Positions 25,101-40,100 of a stretch of 64,000 nt of DNA are shown piece by piece (within the stretch, counting starts at the first letter, position 1; the number at the start of each line of letters is the position of its first letter). Under the pieces are notes generated by a model. The model saw only the letters and a list, made by a program, of their open reading frames with translations. It was not told where the DNA came from and searched no databases. The translations under genes were made by a program, and so were the position numbers. The stretch is taken from contig OY755252.1 of the NCBI GenBank assembly GCA_963576725.1, forward strand, positions 58,913,841-58,977,840, in the 5' to 3' direction. The stretch is from Azorinus chamasolen (Eukaryota > Mollusca > Bivalvia > Cardiida > Solecurtidae).

Positions 25101-28100
25101 CTGGGTCTACTCTATTTGTAAATGTGTGAAAAAAGCATCTATATGGAGGAAAGGGTTAAGCTCAGCTTACCTGCAAATTTGACATGGATTTTATTCTCCG
25201 GTTTGAAGAGCTGGATATACTGCTTGCATTTCGGTGCAAAGTCCTTCACAGCCCAAGACCTCAGGATGGTGTGTTGATCCTGATCATAGATGGAAGAACA
25301 TTGAGTCACAGTATGAAGAATGATGCCCCAGTGATAACAAATATTCATGTATAGTTTGATTGAATTCTGTCAATCTGTTAGAGAGATATGGCATCGAATC
25401 GAATGGAAAAAAATATAAGTGATTTTTGCGTACAAAAGGGCAATAACTACTAAATGCCGCAAGTGAACTAAACAAGAGCCCCGTGTGTCAGGCATTATAC
25501 GCCCGAAGTCTGTGCAGTCATAACATGCACACTATTAATTTGAGTTGAAAATCAATAAGGGTCCTCTACTTGCCATGACCAACCTTCCTAATAAGTATAA
25601 AGACAGCACACCTAATACATATCAAGTTATTGAGCGGACAACATTTTTGAGTTGAAGGTCAGTGATCTTGACCTTTGACCACAAAGTCAACAGGGATCAT
25701 CTAGTAGCCATGACCAACCATCATACTAAGTATGAGGACAGTAAACCCAATAGTTGTCAAGTTAATGAGCGGACAAAGATGTGGCTAACGGACAAACAGA
25801 CAGATGGACAGACAGACGTATGAGCGCCATACCATAATACGAAGTTACCTTCAGGGGTATAAAAAGTAATACATGGGAACAATGGCCCTGTGATAACAAA
25901 TAATCATGTCGAGTTTCAATGAATTCTGTCAAAGCGATATGGCATCGGATGGAAACAGGACGGACAGACATAAGATGGAAGGAAGGATGGACGGAAGGAC
26001 AAACCCAAAACAATATCCCTCTGCCTTTGGCAAGGGGATAACAATTGAAATAGAGCTGTGAAAATAGGGGTATGAGAATACAATCATGTAAATAGGGCTG
26101 TGAAAATACTGCAACAAAAGTAGGGCTGTGAGAATACAACAAAAGTAGGGCTGTGAGAATACAACAGAAGTAGGGCCAAGAGAATACAATAAACATAATT
26201 AATAATCAATAATTAATAATCAATATTACATAAAAACCAGAGGTCATGGTCGTAAGTTGAACAATCTTTGTAGAGGACCATTAGATCATGCTACATGCCA
26301 AATATCAAAGGTCTAGGCCTTACAATTTCAGAGAAGAAGAATGTTAAAGATTTTCCTATGAAAAACTGATAAGCCCTTGGGCGGGGCCATTTTTGGCCCG
26401 GGGGTCATAATTTGAACAATCTTTGTAGAGGACCATAAGATCATGCTACATGCCAAATATCAAAGGTCTAGGCCTTAAACTTTCAGAGAAGATGATTTTT
26501 AAAGATTTTCCTATGAAAAACTGATAAGCCCTTGGGCGGGGCCATTTTTGGCCCTGGGGTCATAATTTGAACAATCTTTGTAGAGGACCATTAGATCATG
26601 CTACATGCCAAATATCAAAGGTCTAGGCCTTACAGTTTTAGAGAAGAAGAATGTTAAAGATTTTCCTATGAAAAACTGATAAGCCCTTGGGCGGGGCCAT
26701 TTTTGGCCCGGGGATTATAATTTGAACAATCTTTGTAGAGGACCATAAGATCATGCTACATGCCAAATATCAAAGGTCTAGGCCTTACACTTTCAGAGAA
26801 GAAGATTTTTAAAGATTTTCCTATGAAAAACTGATAAGCCCTTGGGCGGGGCCATTTTTGGCCCGGGGGTCATAATGTGAACAACATTTCGTTCCCCCTA
26901 GCCACTGATGCTTCTGACAAAATTTGGTTAAAATCGGGTCAGCAGTTTCAGAGGAGATGTCGTTTGAAAATGTGGCCGGACGCCGGACGCCGGACACCGG
27001 ACACCGGACACCGGACGCCGGACGACGGACAAATAGCGGTCACAATAGCTCATCCTGAGCCTTTGGCTCAGGTGAGCTAAAAAATCAAAATGACTACTCA
27101 CAGCTTTGGACTTATCGTTGATATATCTGGGAGCCAGGATAAAGCATGCCTCAGCTGTGGAAATCCTACATCTCTTCAAGTCTGTGTCTTTAAGGGCGGA
27201 GCCTCTCATGTAAACGACACGCTGGGACCACTTAGGGTCTTTCAGGATAATCTGCATGTTACTGTCCAGCTCATCTGCAGCCATTAGAACCACTACATGT
27301 TCCTGTAAACAATACAAACACTCCTGAGAGTGGGAATATTCTGAAGCAAAACGTCCTTATTTCTACATTATCTCTCACCAAGACTTCTGAAAGTGAACCA
27401 TTCCCTCATATTGACGAATTTTGACATCTCTGTAAAAGTCACTTTATGAAACCATTGTGATATTTATCACGGTGGTTTCAAACTACAAAATTCTAAAATG
27501 TTCCTTTTCTGTAGTTAATGCTCCTTGTCGGTAGATTTATTCAAAGAGGTTGTACTCTAAAAATAGCCTATGAGGTAATGGGTTAATGACCAAGCTCATG
27601 CTGCCACATTGTCAGAGAAAGAGAAGTGGTTCCCCATGACAGATTCCTCTGAAAATCCATCTCGTCCAAGCTTTTATTCATGACAATTCTTAAAGCAAAT
27701 TTGAGAACAACTGGTCAAGAAATGAAAGTGCTGGATGAGCAACAATGTATTATGATACACAGACAGACTGACTGATGGGTCAAAAACTATATAAGTCGTG
27801 CATCTTTGTTGCGCGGGGTATAATTAATATTCGTGACGATATGATCATTTCTTACATGAATTTTCATGGAGTTAAGGGTTAACCCTTTCCCTCATATAAA
27901 CATGTTTTAACGCATTTGCACACAGAGTAGACCCAGATCAGACGGCTCCTATAGGAGCCGTCTGATTAGGGTCTGCTCTGTTTGCTATTGGAATATGATA
28001 TATGTATATTTCTTTACTTTCTAAAATGTCTACAATGTTTCACCTCCCATATTTTGTCCATGAATATTCAGCAGGAATTGAAATTTGAAATATACATAGA

Positions 28101-31100
28101 ACAGGGAAAGGATTAAAGAAAGCCCCTTCAGATCTTATTCTAGAACCCATCCAAATTTTATATTGATGGGACACAGTAAACAAAATGTAAGCTGGCATAA
28201 GCCATGACATCGACGGGGTCAACAAACAGTGCAGACCCATAACCCTTTCCTCTATAGGTTATTTTCAGACCCAACATCTTTGAATAACTCTACCGAAAAG
28301 GAGCACTAACTAGGGAAAAGGATTTTTTTTTTAGAATTTTGTATAAATTTGAAACCATTGTGATAAGTAGAGCATTTGCTCCTATAGGAGCAAATGCTCT
28401 ATTTATCACAATGGTTTCATAAAAGTGACTTTTACAGAGTCGTAGAAAGGCATATATATGGAGGAAAGAGTTAAGAAACCCTTTAATCTGGGTCTAAACT
28501 GCTTGCCTATGTCCTTTTTAACCCTTTCGCTGCCAATGCCGGATCTGTGATTACTTATGCAAACAGTTTGGATCCAGATGAGACGCCGAGTAACTCGGCG
28601 TCTCATCAGGATCCAAACTGTTTGTTACTGTTACTATGTTTTTGAAACAAAAATGTAGAAAATAAAAAAATGAAAGTTTGTAGCAGACGACAAAGTTAGC
28701 AGACGACAGAATTTTGCAGCGAAAGGGTTAAGGGACACTGGGCAGAAATAGATTAATATAACATCATACACATTGTATATTACCTCCAGTTTAGGATGGG
28801 CATAAAACTCGAGCAGGAAATCCATAACGGACTCTGTTTGCAGTCTTCTGGACAGCACAACCACATGTTTGTTTCCAGAATTCCGACTGCCTCTGTAATC
28901 TCTGCCGAACTTCATACGCTCTAACCACGTGGAGGCTATTGTCTGAATCTGTGAAAGCAAAGTTGAGCGAGATTTAACTCGATGAACACAAGAAATTAGT
29001 AAATTGGCATCTGGTAGCAAATAATCTAGACCCAATTCAAAGGACTTCTAAAGTGTCCTTTCCCTGAGGACTGCACTGTCTGTCATTAAACAAGAGATGT
29101 CACAGTCACGTGACAAATGCCCCCAAAATTGTACCCTGTGACCTTGACCTTTGACCCATGGACCAGGGAGTTGACACATCGTCTTTGTGTGGTGAACATT
29201 TGTGCCAGGTTCCTTTGAAATCCATTCACAGATAAACAAGTAATTGTACCCTGTGACCTTGACCTTTGACATATGGACCAGGGAGCTGAACACGACACAT
29301 TGTCTTTGTCTGGTGAACATCTGTGCCAAGTTATATTGAAATCCATTGATAAAGATGTTACAGACCGGACACAAAATTTGTGACAAAGTAATTGTACCCT
29401 GTGACCTTGACCTTTGACCCATGGACCAGGGAGTTGAAAGCGACACATCATCTTTGTCTGGTGAACATTTCGAGGGCTTGGTGCAAAACTATTCTAACTC
29501 CTTCACTAAAGTGAAGGAGTTAGAATAGTTTTGCACCAAGCCCACGATTTGTGCCAAATCATATTGAAATCCATTGATATATAAAGAAGTTACAGACCGG
29601 ACACGAAATTTGTGACATTTGTGGAGTTGAACGAGACACATCATCTCTGTCTGGTGAACATTTGTGGCAAGTTATATTGAAATCCATTGAAAGATGAAGA
29701 AGTTACAGACCGGACACGAATTTGGGACGGAAGGACAGACGGACGGACGGAAGGACGGACAATGCGATTACTATATGCCCGCCTTTGGGGGCATAAAAAT
29801 AATATTTTAACCCTTTCCCTCCTATAGATGACCTTTGGCACCATTGCAAACTGAGTAGACCCAGATCAGACAGCTCCAGTAGGAGCCATCTGATCAGGGT
29901 CTGCTCTGTTTGCCTATGGAATAATATAGGCAGGTAAATTCCCCCCCCCAAAAAAAAAAGAAAAAAAAAAGGTTCACGATAGCCCTTCATCGCTTGTCTA
30001 CAAAATGTAGCACAGGTAATAAACTAGTCACCTGAGTTCGACATGGATCCAGATTCTTTTAACAATTTTAATAGAGCATGACACCGAGATAATTTATCTA
30101 AAGCTTGGTTACATTCTGCCTTGTGGTTGTCGTTTAACCCTTTCCCTCATATAAATGTGTTTTCACGTATTTGCAAACAGAGTAGACCCAGATCAGATGG
30201 CTCCTGGAGGAGCCATCTGATCAGGGTCTGCTCTCTGTTTGCAAATAGAATTTTATAGATCTGTTTCTTTGCTTTCTAAAATGTCTACAATGGTCCACCT
30301 TCCATATTTCTTTATAACTATTTTGTTAATGAATATTCAGTAAGTATTAAAATATTGGCTAAATACAGAACAGGGAAAGGGTTAAATCAATTGTTGATGG
30401 ACGGACTGATGGAGGTCAGACGGCTGGCAATAACAAAAGCTCTACTGATCATACTTAGGTGAGCTAAAAATGATGGCATTACAAAACAAAACACAACACA
30501 TTACATACCTGCATTGGAATGAAGGCGAACGCGATACAGATCATCAAGAGCATGAAGACCTGGCTAGGCCAGATGTCTGGTGATATGTCCCCATACCCTA
30601 CAGTGGAGAATGTGACTATGACGAAGTATACGGCACCGAACATGGTCAGTGGAGTGTCTGGACTGCCTCGCTGTATGTGCTGGACTCCGCATATCCTGTT
30701 GATGATTAAGCATTTGCTCCATGAATATTCAAGAAAGAAATGATGACATCATGAATATTAATTAGTTCATTTTTTTATGGCATATCTATACATAATGTGT
30801 TTGCTAAAGCCAAACTGTGGATCAGATCTATATTATTCCATACGCAAACAGAGCAGACCCTGATCAGACAAATGTATATAAATCAAAAGATAGGAAAGCT
30901 GTTTCTCGTCTTCTTTGTTTGCATTTCTCAAATATAAACTTCGTCTTAATAATGATAGCTAATAATATGAAAGATCCAAGGAGAAACTGAATCGTTTTTT
31001 TGCGCAAGTATAGCCAACCTGAGCAATTATCACATTCTGAATCTATTTTTATAGCTGAACAATGCATTTCCATCACCCCAACTACTTTTTCTGTTGTAAA

Positions 31101-34100
31101 CAATTGAGGTTGGCAAAGTGGGAACACACCACCCTTTTAACCCTTTCCCTCATATAAACATGTTTTCACACATTTGCAAACAGAGTAGACCCAGATCAGA
31201 CGGGTCATAGAGGACCCGTCTGATCAGGGTCTACTCTGCTTGCTAATAGAATTTGATAAATCTGTTTATTTGCTTTCTAAAACGTCTACAATGTTCTACC
31301 TTCCATATATCTTTATAACTATTTAGTTAATGAATATTCAGCAGGTATTGAAATTTGGCCTAAATACAGAACAGGGAAAGGGTTAACCCTTTACTTCAGG
31401 AATATTCATAAGAATTAACGTCTTTATGAATATTCAGTAGATGAATTTTTATAACGGCTTATGAACACAGGATGTTCTGGCATTGATGAAACTGTAGAAC
31501 GAGATCTATATAATTACATAATTCCTACAGCCGTCTAATCTGGATCCACTCTACTTGCAAAGGCATTAAAATGCATATACAGTAACATGGTGTTGTGTTA
31601 AACATAATACTTTGACTAAACTAAGTTTGACAATGACTATCAACTAGTAGTCTATTCAGCAAAACTTAACCCTTTCACCGCCGAGGTTGCCTAAATGCAC
31701 AACGACAAATAGTGCAGTCCCAGATCAGGTGGCGTCTGATCAGGGACTGCACTTTTTGTCTCAATCTCTCTACCTCTGCTTTATTCCTTTGAAATTTGCA
31801 TTTATTTATCTCATTTCCTTATTTTACTGAATGATTTAACAAACTTGGATTGCAGACGACAATTAGAAATTTGGCGCCGAAAGAGTTAACCAGAGCTACA
31901 GATAAAGGTGCGTACCCAAATACTAAAATTGTCATTTCTCCACCAAACCCTATACTGTGATCACTCTTTAGAATTCTAAAGAGAGGTCACAGAATAGGAG
32001 TTGTTTGAGAAATAAAGGAGCCATTCTTGAAAATGTTTAACCTTTTCACCGCTTAAGTCGCATAAATGCACCACGACAAATAGTGCAGTCCCAGATCAGA
32101 CACCGCCTTTTCAAGGCAGCGTCTGATCAGGGACTTCACTTTTTGTCTCATTTTCTAGTTCTACATATGCGCTTTTTTCTTTTAAAATTACATTTATTTA
32201 TCTCATTTCCTTATTGTGCCGACTGATTAACAAAATTTGGAATGCAGACGACAATTAGAAATTTGGTGCCGAAAGGGTTAAATTTACGCATCTTACCTGG
32301 ACCTCTATTAACTTTGCAAAACCAAGAAAATCTTAACAGAATCAAGCACAAGTCTATTAAATATGGCTACTGCTGAAATATGACACTGAACTGACTTACG
32401 TTGTGAAAATGATGCAGAATAGGGTTGCTGTAAGAACCATAATTTGCTGGGACAAAGTCACAGATATAAGCTGGAATCTCTGTCTTGTTCTGTGAAGGTC
32501 ATTCTGAAAAAAAAGACAAGTTATCACTTGAAGATAAACCCTTTACTCCAAAAAAAAAAAGCACTTTTTTACGCCTTTGCAAACAGAGTAGACGCAGATC
32601 AGACCTGCTCTGCTTGCTAATGATATAATGTAGATATGATTCTACACTTTCTGTCATGGCCAAAACATTCCTGAGCCCACGTGCTATTACAGTAAAAACT
32701 CTCTATAATGGCCACTAAATTTCCATCAAGTATTGTGTGTTAAAGACAGGTGGCTGCTATAAGCAAAGTGAAAGTAAAACAGAACGCTCCTATAGGAGCG
32801 TTGTTTTACTTTCACCTTGCTTTAAGCAGCCACCTGCCCTAAATACCAACTAATTAACACAATTTCGTGGCCATTATAGAGAAGTTTTACTGCATAACAA
32901 TTAATCTAATGAATATTCATAATGTCATTACTTCTTACATGAATATTCAAGGAGTAAAGAATTAACCCTTTATCTCATGAATAATCATGTTTATAGTACA
33001 TGTAGTTATCAACTTGAAGAATATCAACCCTTCGCTTGCTATTCACGTCAATATACCTACCTGTAAATAGTGAATACCCAGATGAGACAGCTCCTGCAGG
33101 AGCTGTCTCATCAGGGTCTGCACTATTTACAAGTTGATTGTGCAACCAATGCACTCCACAGCAGTGAATGCACAGCGATATACTTGTACACAGTGAAGAT
33201 ATATGTAATTATACAACAGGGCATGGGTAAAGAAGGAGAAATGTATTTTAAAATTCAGCAAGAGAAGGGTTAATTAGCCGATCATTTAAAGTGACATCAT
33301 GAACACTTGAGAATATTTGACCATGCGAGAAACTGTAGGACCAGATATATATCATTTCATGAACAGAACAAAGCAGACCCTGATCTGAACACTAGTAGGA
33401 GCCATCTGATCTGGTTTTATTCTGTTTGCAAAGGCTTCAAAAGGTGCTTCCATAGGGTAAAGGTTAACCCTTTCCTCCATAGGCTATTTTTAGATCCTAT
33501 CTCTTGGAATAGATCTACCCAAAACGAGCATTAACTAGAGAAAATATTTTTTTTTAGAATTTTGTAGTTTGAAACCATTGTGATAAATAGAGCATTTGCT
33601 CCTATAGCAGCAAATGCTCTATCACAATGGTTTCATAGAGTGACTTTTACAGAGGCGTAGAAAGGCGTATTTATGGAGGAAAGGGTTAAAATAATTTCCA
33701 TCTGCAAATATTCTCTTCTTTTCTATCAGTTCAATATTAAAGCATTTTTTTTTCAAAACATATACATTGTATGGAGCTACAGATAAAGGTGCATACCAAA
33801 ATACATAAGTTGTCATTTCTCCACCAAACCCTATACTGTGACCACATAGTGGTCACAACATAGGGTTTGGTAGAGAAATAAAGAAGTTATACTTGAAATT
33901 GTTTTTATATCTTATCTGGACCTCTGATAAGTACATATTTTTCAAAACACAAACATTGTAGAATAGTAAACTGGAAACGTGATGATTAAGCTCTTATTTA
34001 GGTTTGACTCTGTTGTATGTCTATGAAAAGGGCTGTAATTCTAGTCTTACTGAGTGCATATAATGACCATACACATGTTAACATACTATCAACCATCCTA

Positions 34101-37100
34101 CTTTTGCACAGGTGTTAAAAGAAGGAAAGGGTTAAATCGCTGATTTAACCCTTTCCTCCATAGGCTATTTTTAGACCCAACCTCTTTGAATGAATCATTT
34201 ACTAGAGGAAAGTAATTTTTTTAGAATTTTGTAGTTTGAAACCATTGTGATCAATAGAGCAATTGCTTCTATAGGGGCAAATGCTCTATTTATCACAATG
34301 GTTTCAAGAAGTGGTTATTACAAAGGCATAGTTCTAAAGGGTTAAACGATATACAAAGATTATAATCAAGAATCTTCAAACAGTGTCAACATGCAGTATT
34401 CCTACCAAATTTACAAATTTATCTGTCTATACACTTACCAGCAACCTGTCTATACACTTACCAGCAACCTGTCTATACACTTACCAACAGGTTAGCAACC
34501 TGTCTATACACTTACCAGCAACCTGTCTAAAGCTTTCTTGGCAAGCCAGCAGCTGAGGAATGACGGGACAAACATTTCTTGCAGGAGAGGTGGATAACAG
34601 AGCTGTGAATGAACAAAGAATGACTTACTCGAGCTTAGAGCAAAACTATTAACTCTTTGCTGACGATGTCGCATCTGTGATTACCTATGCAAACAGTTTG
34701 AATCCAGATGAGACGCCGAGTAACTCGGCGTCACATCAGGATCCAAATTGTTTGTTACTGTGACTATGTTTTTTGAAACAAAAATGAAGAATTGTAAAAA
34801 AAATGAAAATTGCAGCAGACGACAAAGGTAGCAGACAACAAATTCTTGCAGCAAAAGAGATAACTCTTATCATGCTGTGAAGCAGTGTCTTCGCAAACTC
34901 TCATCTAATCTATTTTTAACCCTTTCTTTCATATAAATGTCTTTTCATGCCTGTGCAAACAGAGTAGACCCAGATCAGACGGCTCCTACAAGAGCCGTCT
35001 GATCATGGTCTGCTCTGTTTGCTTATGAAATAATATAGGAATTGATTCTATCATAGCTATCATGGCTAAAATATAATAATACATAATTCAAGGGCTTGGT
35101 GCAAAACTATTCTAACTCCTTCACAAAGTGAAGGAGTTAGAATAGTTTTGCACCAAGCCCTCGGTATGCTGAATGGATAAGTAATGATGGACCATTCAAA
35201 TTTGATAATTCAATACCCAAAGGGTTATTCACTTCTGAGACATTCTAGTTTTTGAAATTAAAGCAAGCTCACATACTGCACACCCCGCCCCGCCACATCG
35301 TCAGAGAAAATAAAGTGGTTTCCCATGACAGATTCCTTTGAAAATCAAACTCATCCAAGGTTTTATTCATGAGAATTCTTGAATCAAATTTAAGAGCAAG
35401 AGCACCAGAGCGAATGCAAACACTCATCTGTCGTCATTGTCAAGATGAACATGCATACCAAAAATGAAGGTTGTAAATGAAAAATTGAAGATAGTCAATG
35501 TTAAGATTTCAGACGACGATGACGACGACGATGACAAGGACGACGCAGGCGCCGAAGTTACGACAATAGCTCGTGATTTCTTCGAAACAGACGAGCTAAA
35601 AATTGGTCATGAAATAATAGTGCCTGATAAGCAATAATGTACATGTATTATAATACACGGACAGACTGACGAACAAATGGATAAAAAACTATACACCCTG
35701 TGCAACTTTGTTGTGCGAGGCATAAAAAACTATTGAGCGAGTGTTCACCCTTTACTCTATAATTACGCCTTTCTAAACATAATTTCCGACATAAATATTC
35801 ATGGAGTAAACAGCTAACCCTTTCCCTCATATAAACGTGTTTTCACGCATTTGCAAACAGAGTAGACCCAGATCAGATGGCTCCTAGAGGAGCCATCTGA
35901 TCAGGGTCTGCTCTGTTTGCTAATAGAATTTTATAGATCTTATTTTGCTTTCTAAAATGTTTACACTGCTCCACCTTCCATATTTCTTTATAACCATTTT
36001 GTTAATGAATCTTCAGTAGGTATTGAAAGTTGGCCTAAATACAGAACAGGGAAAGGGTTAAGGAAAATGCTTATTGAACTTACTGTGACAATGAAGGGAA
36101 GTGAGGTGCAAATCTCCAGTACAAAGTGTCCATGAAGGCATTTCTCCAAGCGATTGCCCTGAAACAAAGTAGAAACATAGTTGACTCAACATATGAAAAT
36201 TATCATAAAAATCTTGTGAGAAACAAAGTTTTTATAAATGTCAATTAGCTTTTTACCCCATGACCGAAACTGTAGAATTATATATTTTTATAAGTAAACA
36301 GAACAGACCCTGATTATACCACAACTACAGAAGCTATACAATCTGAGTCTACTCTGTTTGCAAAGGTGTCAAAAGGTGGGTCTATTACTTACTTAACCCA
36401 TTCCCTGTTCAATTGCATATGTACACAGGATGTTTTGGTATTGGTAGAAACTGTCAGATCTATTTAATTTCATAAGCAAACAGAGTAGACCCTGATCAGA
36501 CGGCTGCTATAGGAGCCGTCTGATTTGGGTCTACTCTGTTTGCAAGTGCGTGAAAATGCGTTTATATGAATGAAAGGGTTAATATTAAGCGATGCCTTTT
36601 GACACCTTTGGAAACAGAGTTGACTCAGATAAGATAACTTCTGTCGGAGCTGTATGATCTGGGTTAGTGTTGTTTGTTTTTGGAATAGCATAGATCAGAT
36701 TCTAAAGTTTCTGCCAAGGTCAAAATCCTCCAGTTCTTATGACATTATCAACTGATTAACCATTCACTCTGTAAATACACCTTTCTACACCTTTGCATAC
36801 AGAGTAGAACCAGATCAGATGGCTCCTATGGGAGCCATCTGATTAGGGTCTGCTCTGTTTGCTTATGAAATAATACACCACAGATACAAGTCTACAGTTT
36901 CTACCATGGCCAAAACTTTCTGTGCACATGTGCCATTATAACAATTAATCTAATTAATATTCACAATGTCATTATTTCTTACATGAATATTCATGGAGTA
37001 AAGCCTTTGACTGCTGAATATTTAATTTACCTTCCATGATAAATTTCTTTCTGACAATTTGAAAGGGATTCAATTTGATAGAGAATTGGTTTTTGAATGA

Positions 37101-40100
37101 CAAGCAATGCAGCCCCTAATCAGGGGGCTGTGCATGGAGCCCTGTGGTCTGGATCTATACTGTTTGCAAAGGCTAGTATATATTCGTTCATCAATCATAT
37201 AGTTAATATCCATTAACCCTTTCCCTGTTCTATGTTTATTTCAAATTTCAATACCTACTGAATATTCATGGACAAAATAGTTATAAAGAAATATGGAAGA
37301 TGGAACAATGTTGACATTTTAGAAAGCAAAGAAACAGATCTATCAAATTCTATTAGCAAACAGAGCAGACCCTGATCAGACGGCTCCTCTAGGAGCCATC
37401 TGATCAGGGTCTGCTCTGTTTGCAAATGCGTAAAAACACGTTTATATGATGGAAAGGGTTAAACCATTACCTGTATGTCTTACATGTATATTCATTAACC
37501 CTTTACTCCATACATACACCTGTCTACGTCTCCGCAAACAGAGTAGACCCAGATCAGACGGCCCCTATAGGAGCGGTCTGATCAGGGTCTGCTCTTTTTG
37601 CATATAAAATAATATAGATATGATTATAAAGTTTCTGCCGTGGCCAAGAATTTCCGGGTTCATGTGTCATTATAAAAATCAAACTAATTAATATTCGTGA
37701 CATCATTCTTTCTTACATAAATATTCATGGAAAAATAATTATGCACATTACATAGCTATAAAAACAGAAGAATGCAGATGACGTTGCCATGCCAAACCAT
37801 GCCCCAAGTTCCAACACAAACAGTGCAGGTATCGTGTACCTTCTACTTTAGGCTTTTACTCCTTAGCGCTATCCCTCATATAAATGCATTTTCACGCATT
37901 TGCAAACAGAGAAGCCCCTGATCAGACGGCTCCTATAGGAGCCGTCTGATCAGGGTCTGCTCTGTTTGCTTTTGACAATATATACATCTGATTCTACAGT
38001 TCTTGTCAAAACAAATACTTTCCTTGAAAAGTTTATATTAAAAGAAATGAGCTAATAACTATTCATGATGTCATTATTTCTTACATTCATACTGAACAGG
38101 TAAAGGGTTAAATAAGCAAGTGCTCAAAGAAACACAGTGTCATATTCCACCAGAAATGTAATGAAAAACAGGATGACAGACAGACAAATGGTTAGACAGA
38201 TGGACTGATGTACAGAACCACAATGGTGACGGAGCAGATCATGGTCAGTTGGTTCCTAGCGGTCTGATCTGTGTCTACTTTGTTTGCAAATGCGTTACAA
38301 GAGTACCGCATACAGTACATAATACGCCCACTTGCAAACTTTCTCTGATTCAACATGCCATATAAGTGTTGACATTTTCTAATCTGTGCTTCAGATCTTG
38401 ATTTCCATATTAAGGTGATACTATTTTTAAAAAAAAAAATGAAGTGAATATCTTATTAAATAAAAAAAGTTACAGCTAATCCTCATTTTTGCAGATTTTT
38501 GTAAAGTGCAACGGCCATAACTCTGTAAAGAGAAACTGAATGAACCTCAAAATAAACTCAGCTTCAAATTTTGTTGCTTAAAACATTGTGACAAGTTTCA
38601 TTTATATCATTTTAATAGTTTTCCCAGAAAACAGACAAACTAAAAGTTGACCAACAAAGCAACAAACACACAAAGTTCAAGGACCATAACTTTAGAATAA
38701 AATGACATATCAAAACCCCCGCAATATATGTGAAAATTCACATTAAGGTTTAACCATATAAAAAAATTGAAGTAAATATCATTTCAAATGAAAAAGTTAT
38801 GGCCATCCTCAGATTTGCATAGATTTGCAATTTTTTTTTAAGTGCAAGGGCCATAACTCTGAAACAACAAATCAAATGAATCAACAGAATCGACTTAGCT
38901 TAAGATCTTGATGCATTAAACATGTGTATGAAGTTTCATTAATATCTGTCAAACAGTTTTTCCAGAAAACAGCGGACAAACTTCATGCATATATTTGCAT
39001 TATTTTTTAAGTAAAAGAGCCATAACTCCAAAACGACAAATCAAATAAACCTCAAAATCACCTCAGCATCAGATCTTGTTGCATTAACCATTTTTGTGAA
39101 GTTTCATTAATATCTCTCAAATAATTTCCCCAGAAAACAGTGGACAATTTATTTGCATGTATTTGCATTATTTTGTAAGAACAAGGGCCATAACTCTGAA
39201 ATGAAAAATAAAATGATCCTCTGAATCAATTCAGTTTCAGATCTTGATGCATTTAACATTTGTGTGAAGTTTCATTAATATCTCTCAAATAGTTTTCCCA
39301 GAAAACAGCGGACAAACTATTTGCATGTATTTGCATTATTTTTTAAGTAAAAGGGCCATAACTCCGAAACGACAAATCAAATGAACTTCAGAATCGACTC
39401 AGCTTCAGATCTTGATGCATTAAACATTTGTGTGAAGTTTCATTAATATCTCTCAAACAGTTTTCCCAGAAAACAGCGGACAAACTATGTGCATATTTTT
39501 TAGGACACGGGCCATAACTCTGAAATGAAAAATTAAATGAACCTCAGAATCAACTTGGCTTCAGATCTTGATGCATTAAACATTTGTGTGAAGTTTCATT
39601 AATATCAGTCAAATAGTTTTCCCAGAAAACAGCGGACAAACAAAATGTTGATGGACGAACGAACGAACGAACGAACGAACGGACGGACAGGGCCACGACA
39701 ATATACGACCACCTTTATTAGGTGGGCGTATAAAAAGGTTAATCTTATGAGATAATCGGTTAAAATATGAAGAATTATCCAAATTTCAGATGATCTTTTC
39801 AAATGTTTTGTCTGCTTTAACCTTTCAGTCCATGAACATTAATGTTAGAAATAATGACATGAATATTATTGGCTGAATTTTCAAGGGAGTATTTTTGCTT
39901 TGACAAAAACTGTGCCATCAGATCTATATCATGTCATAAGCAGACAGACTAGACGTAGAAGTAGATCTGATCAGGGTCCATGTTTATAAAGCTTTTAGTT
40001 GAGTCTGAGATCGTTCTCAAGCTATTGATTGGTCAGATTTGAGCCTTTGGCTCAAATCTGACCAATCAAAAGCTTGAGAACTCAAATCTGACCAATCAAA

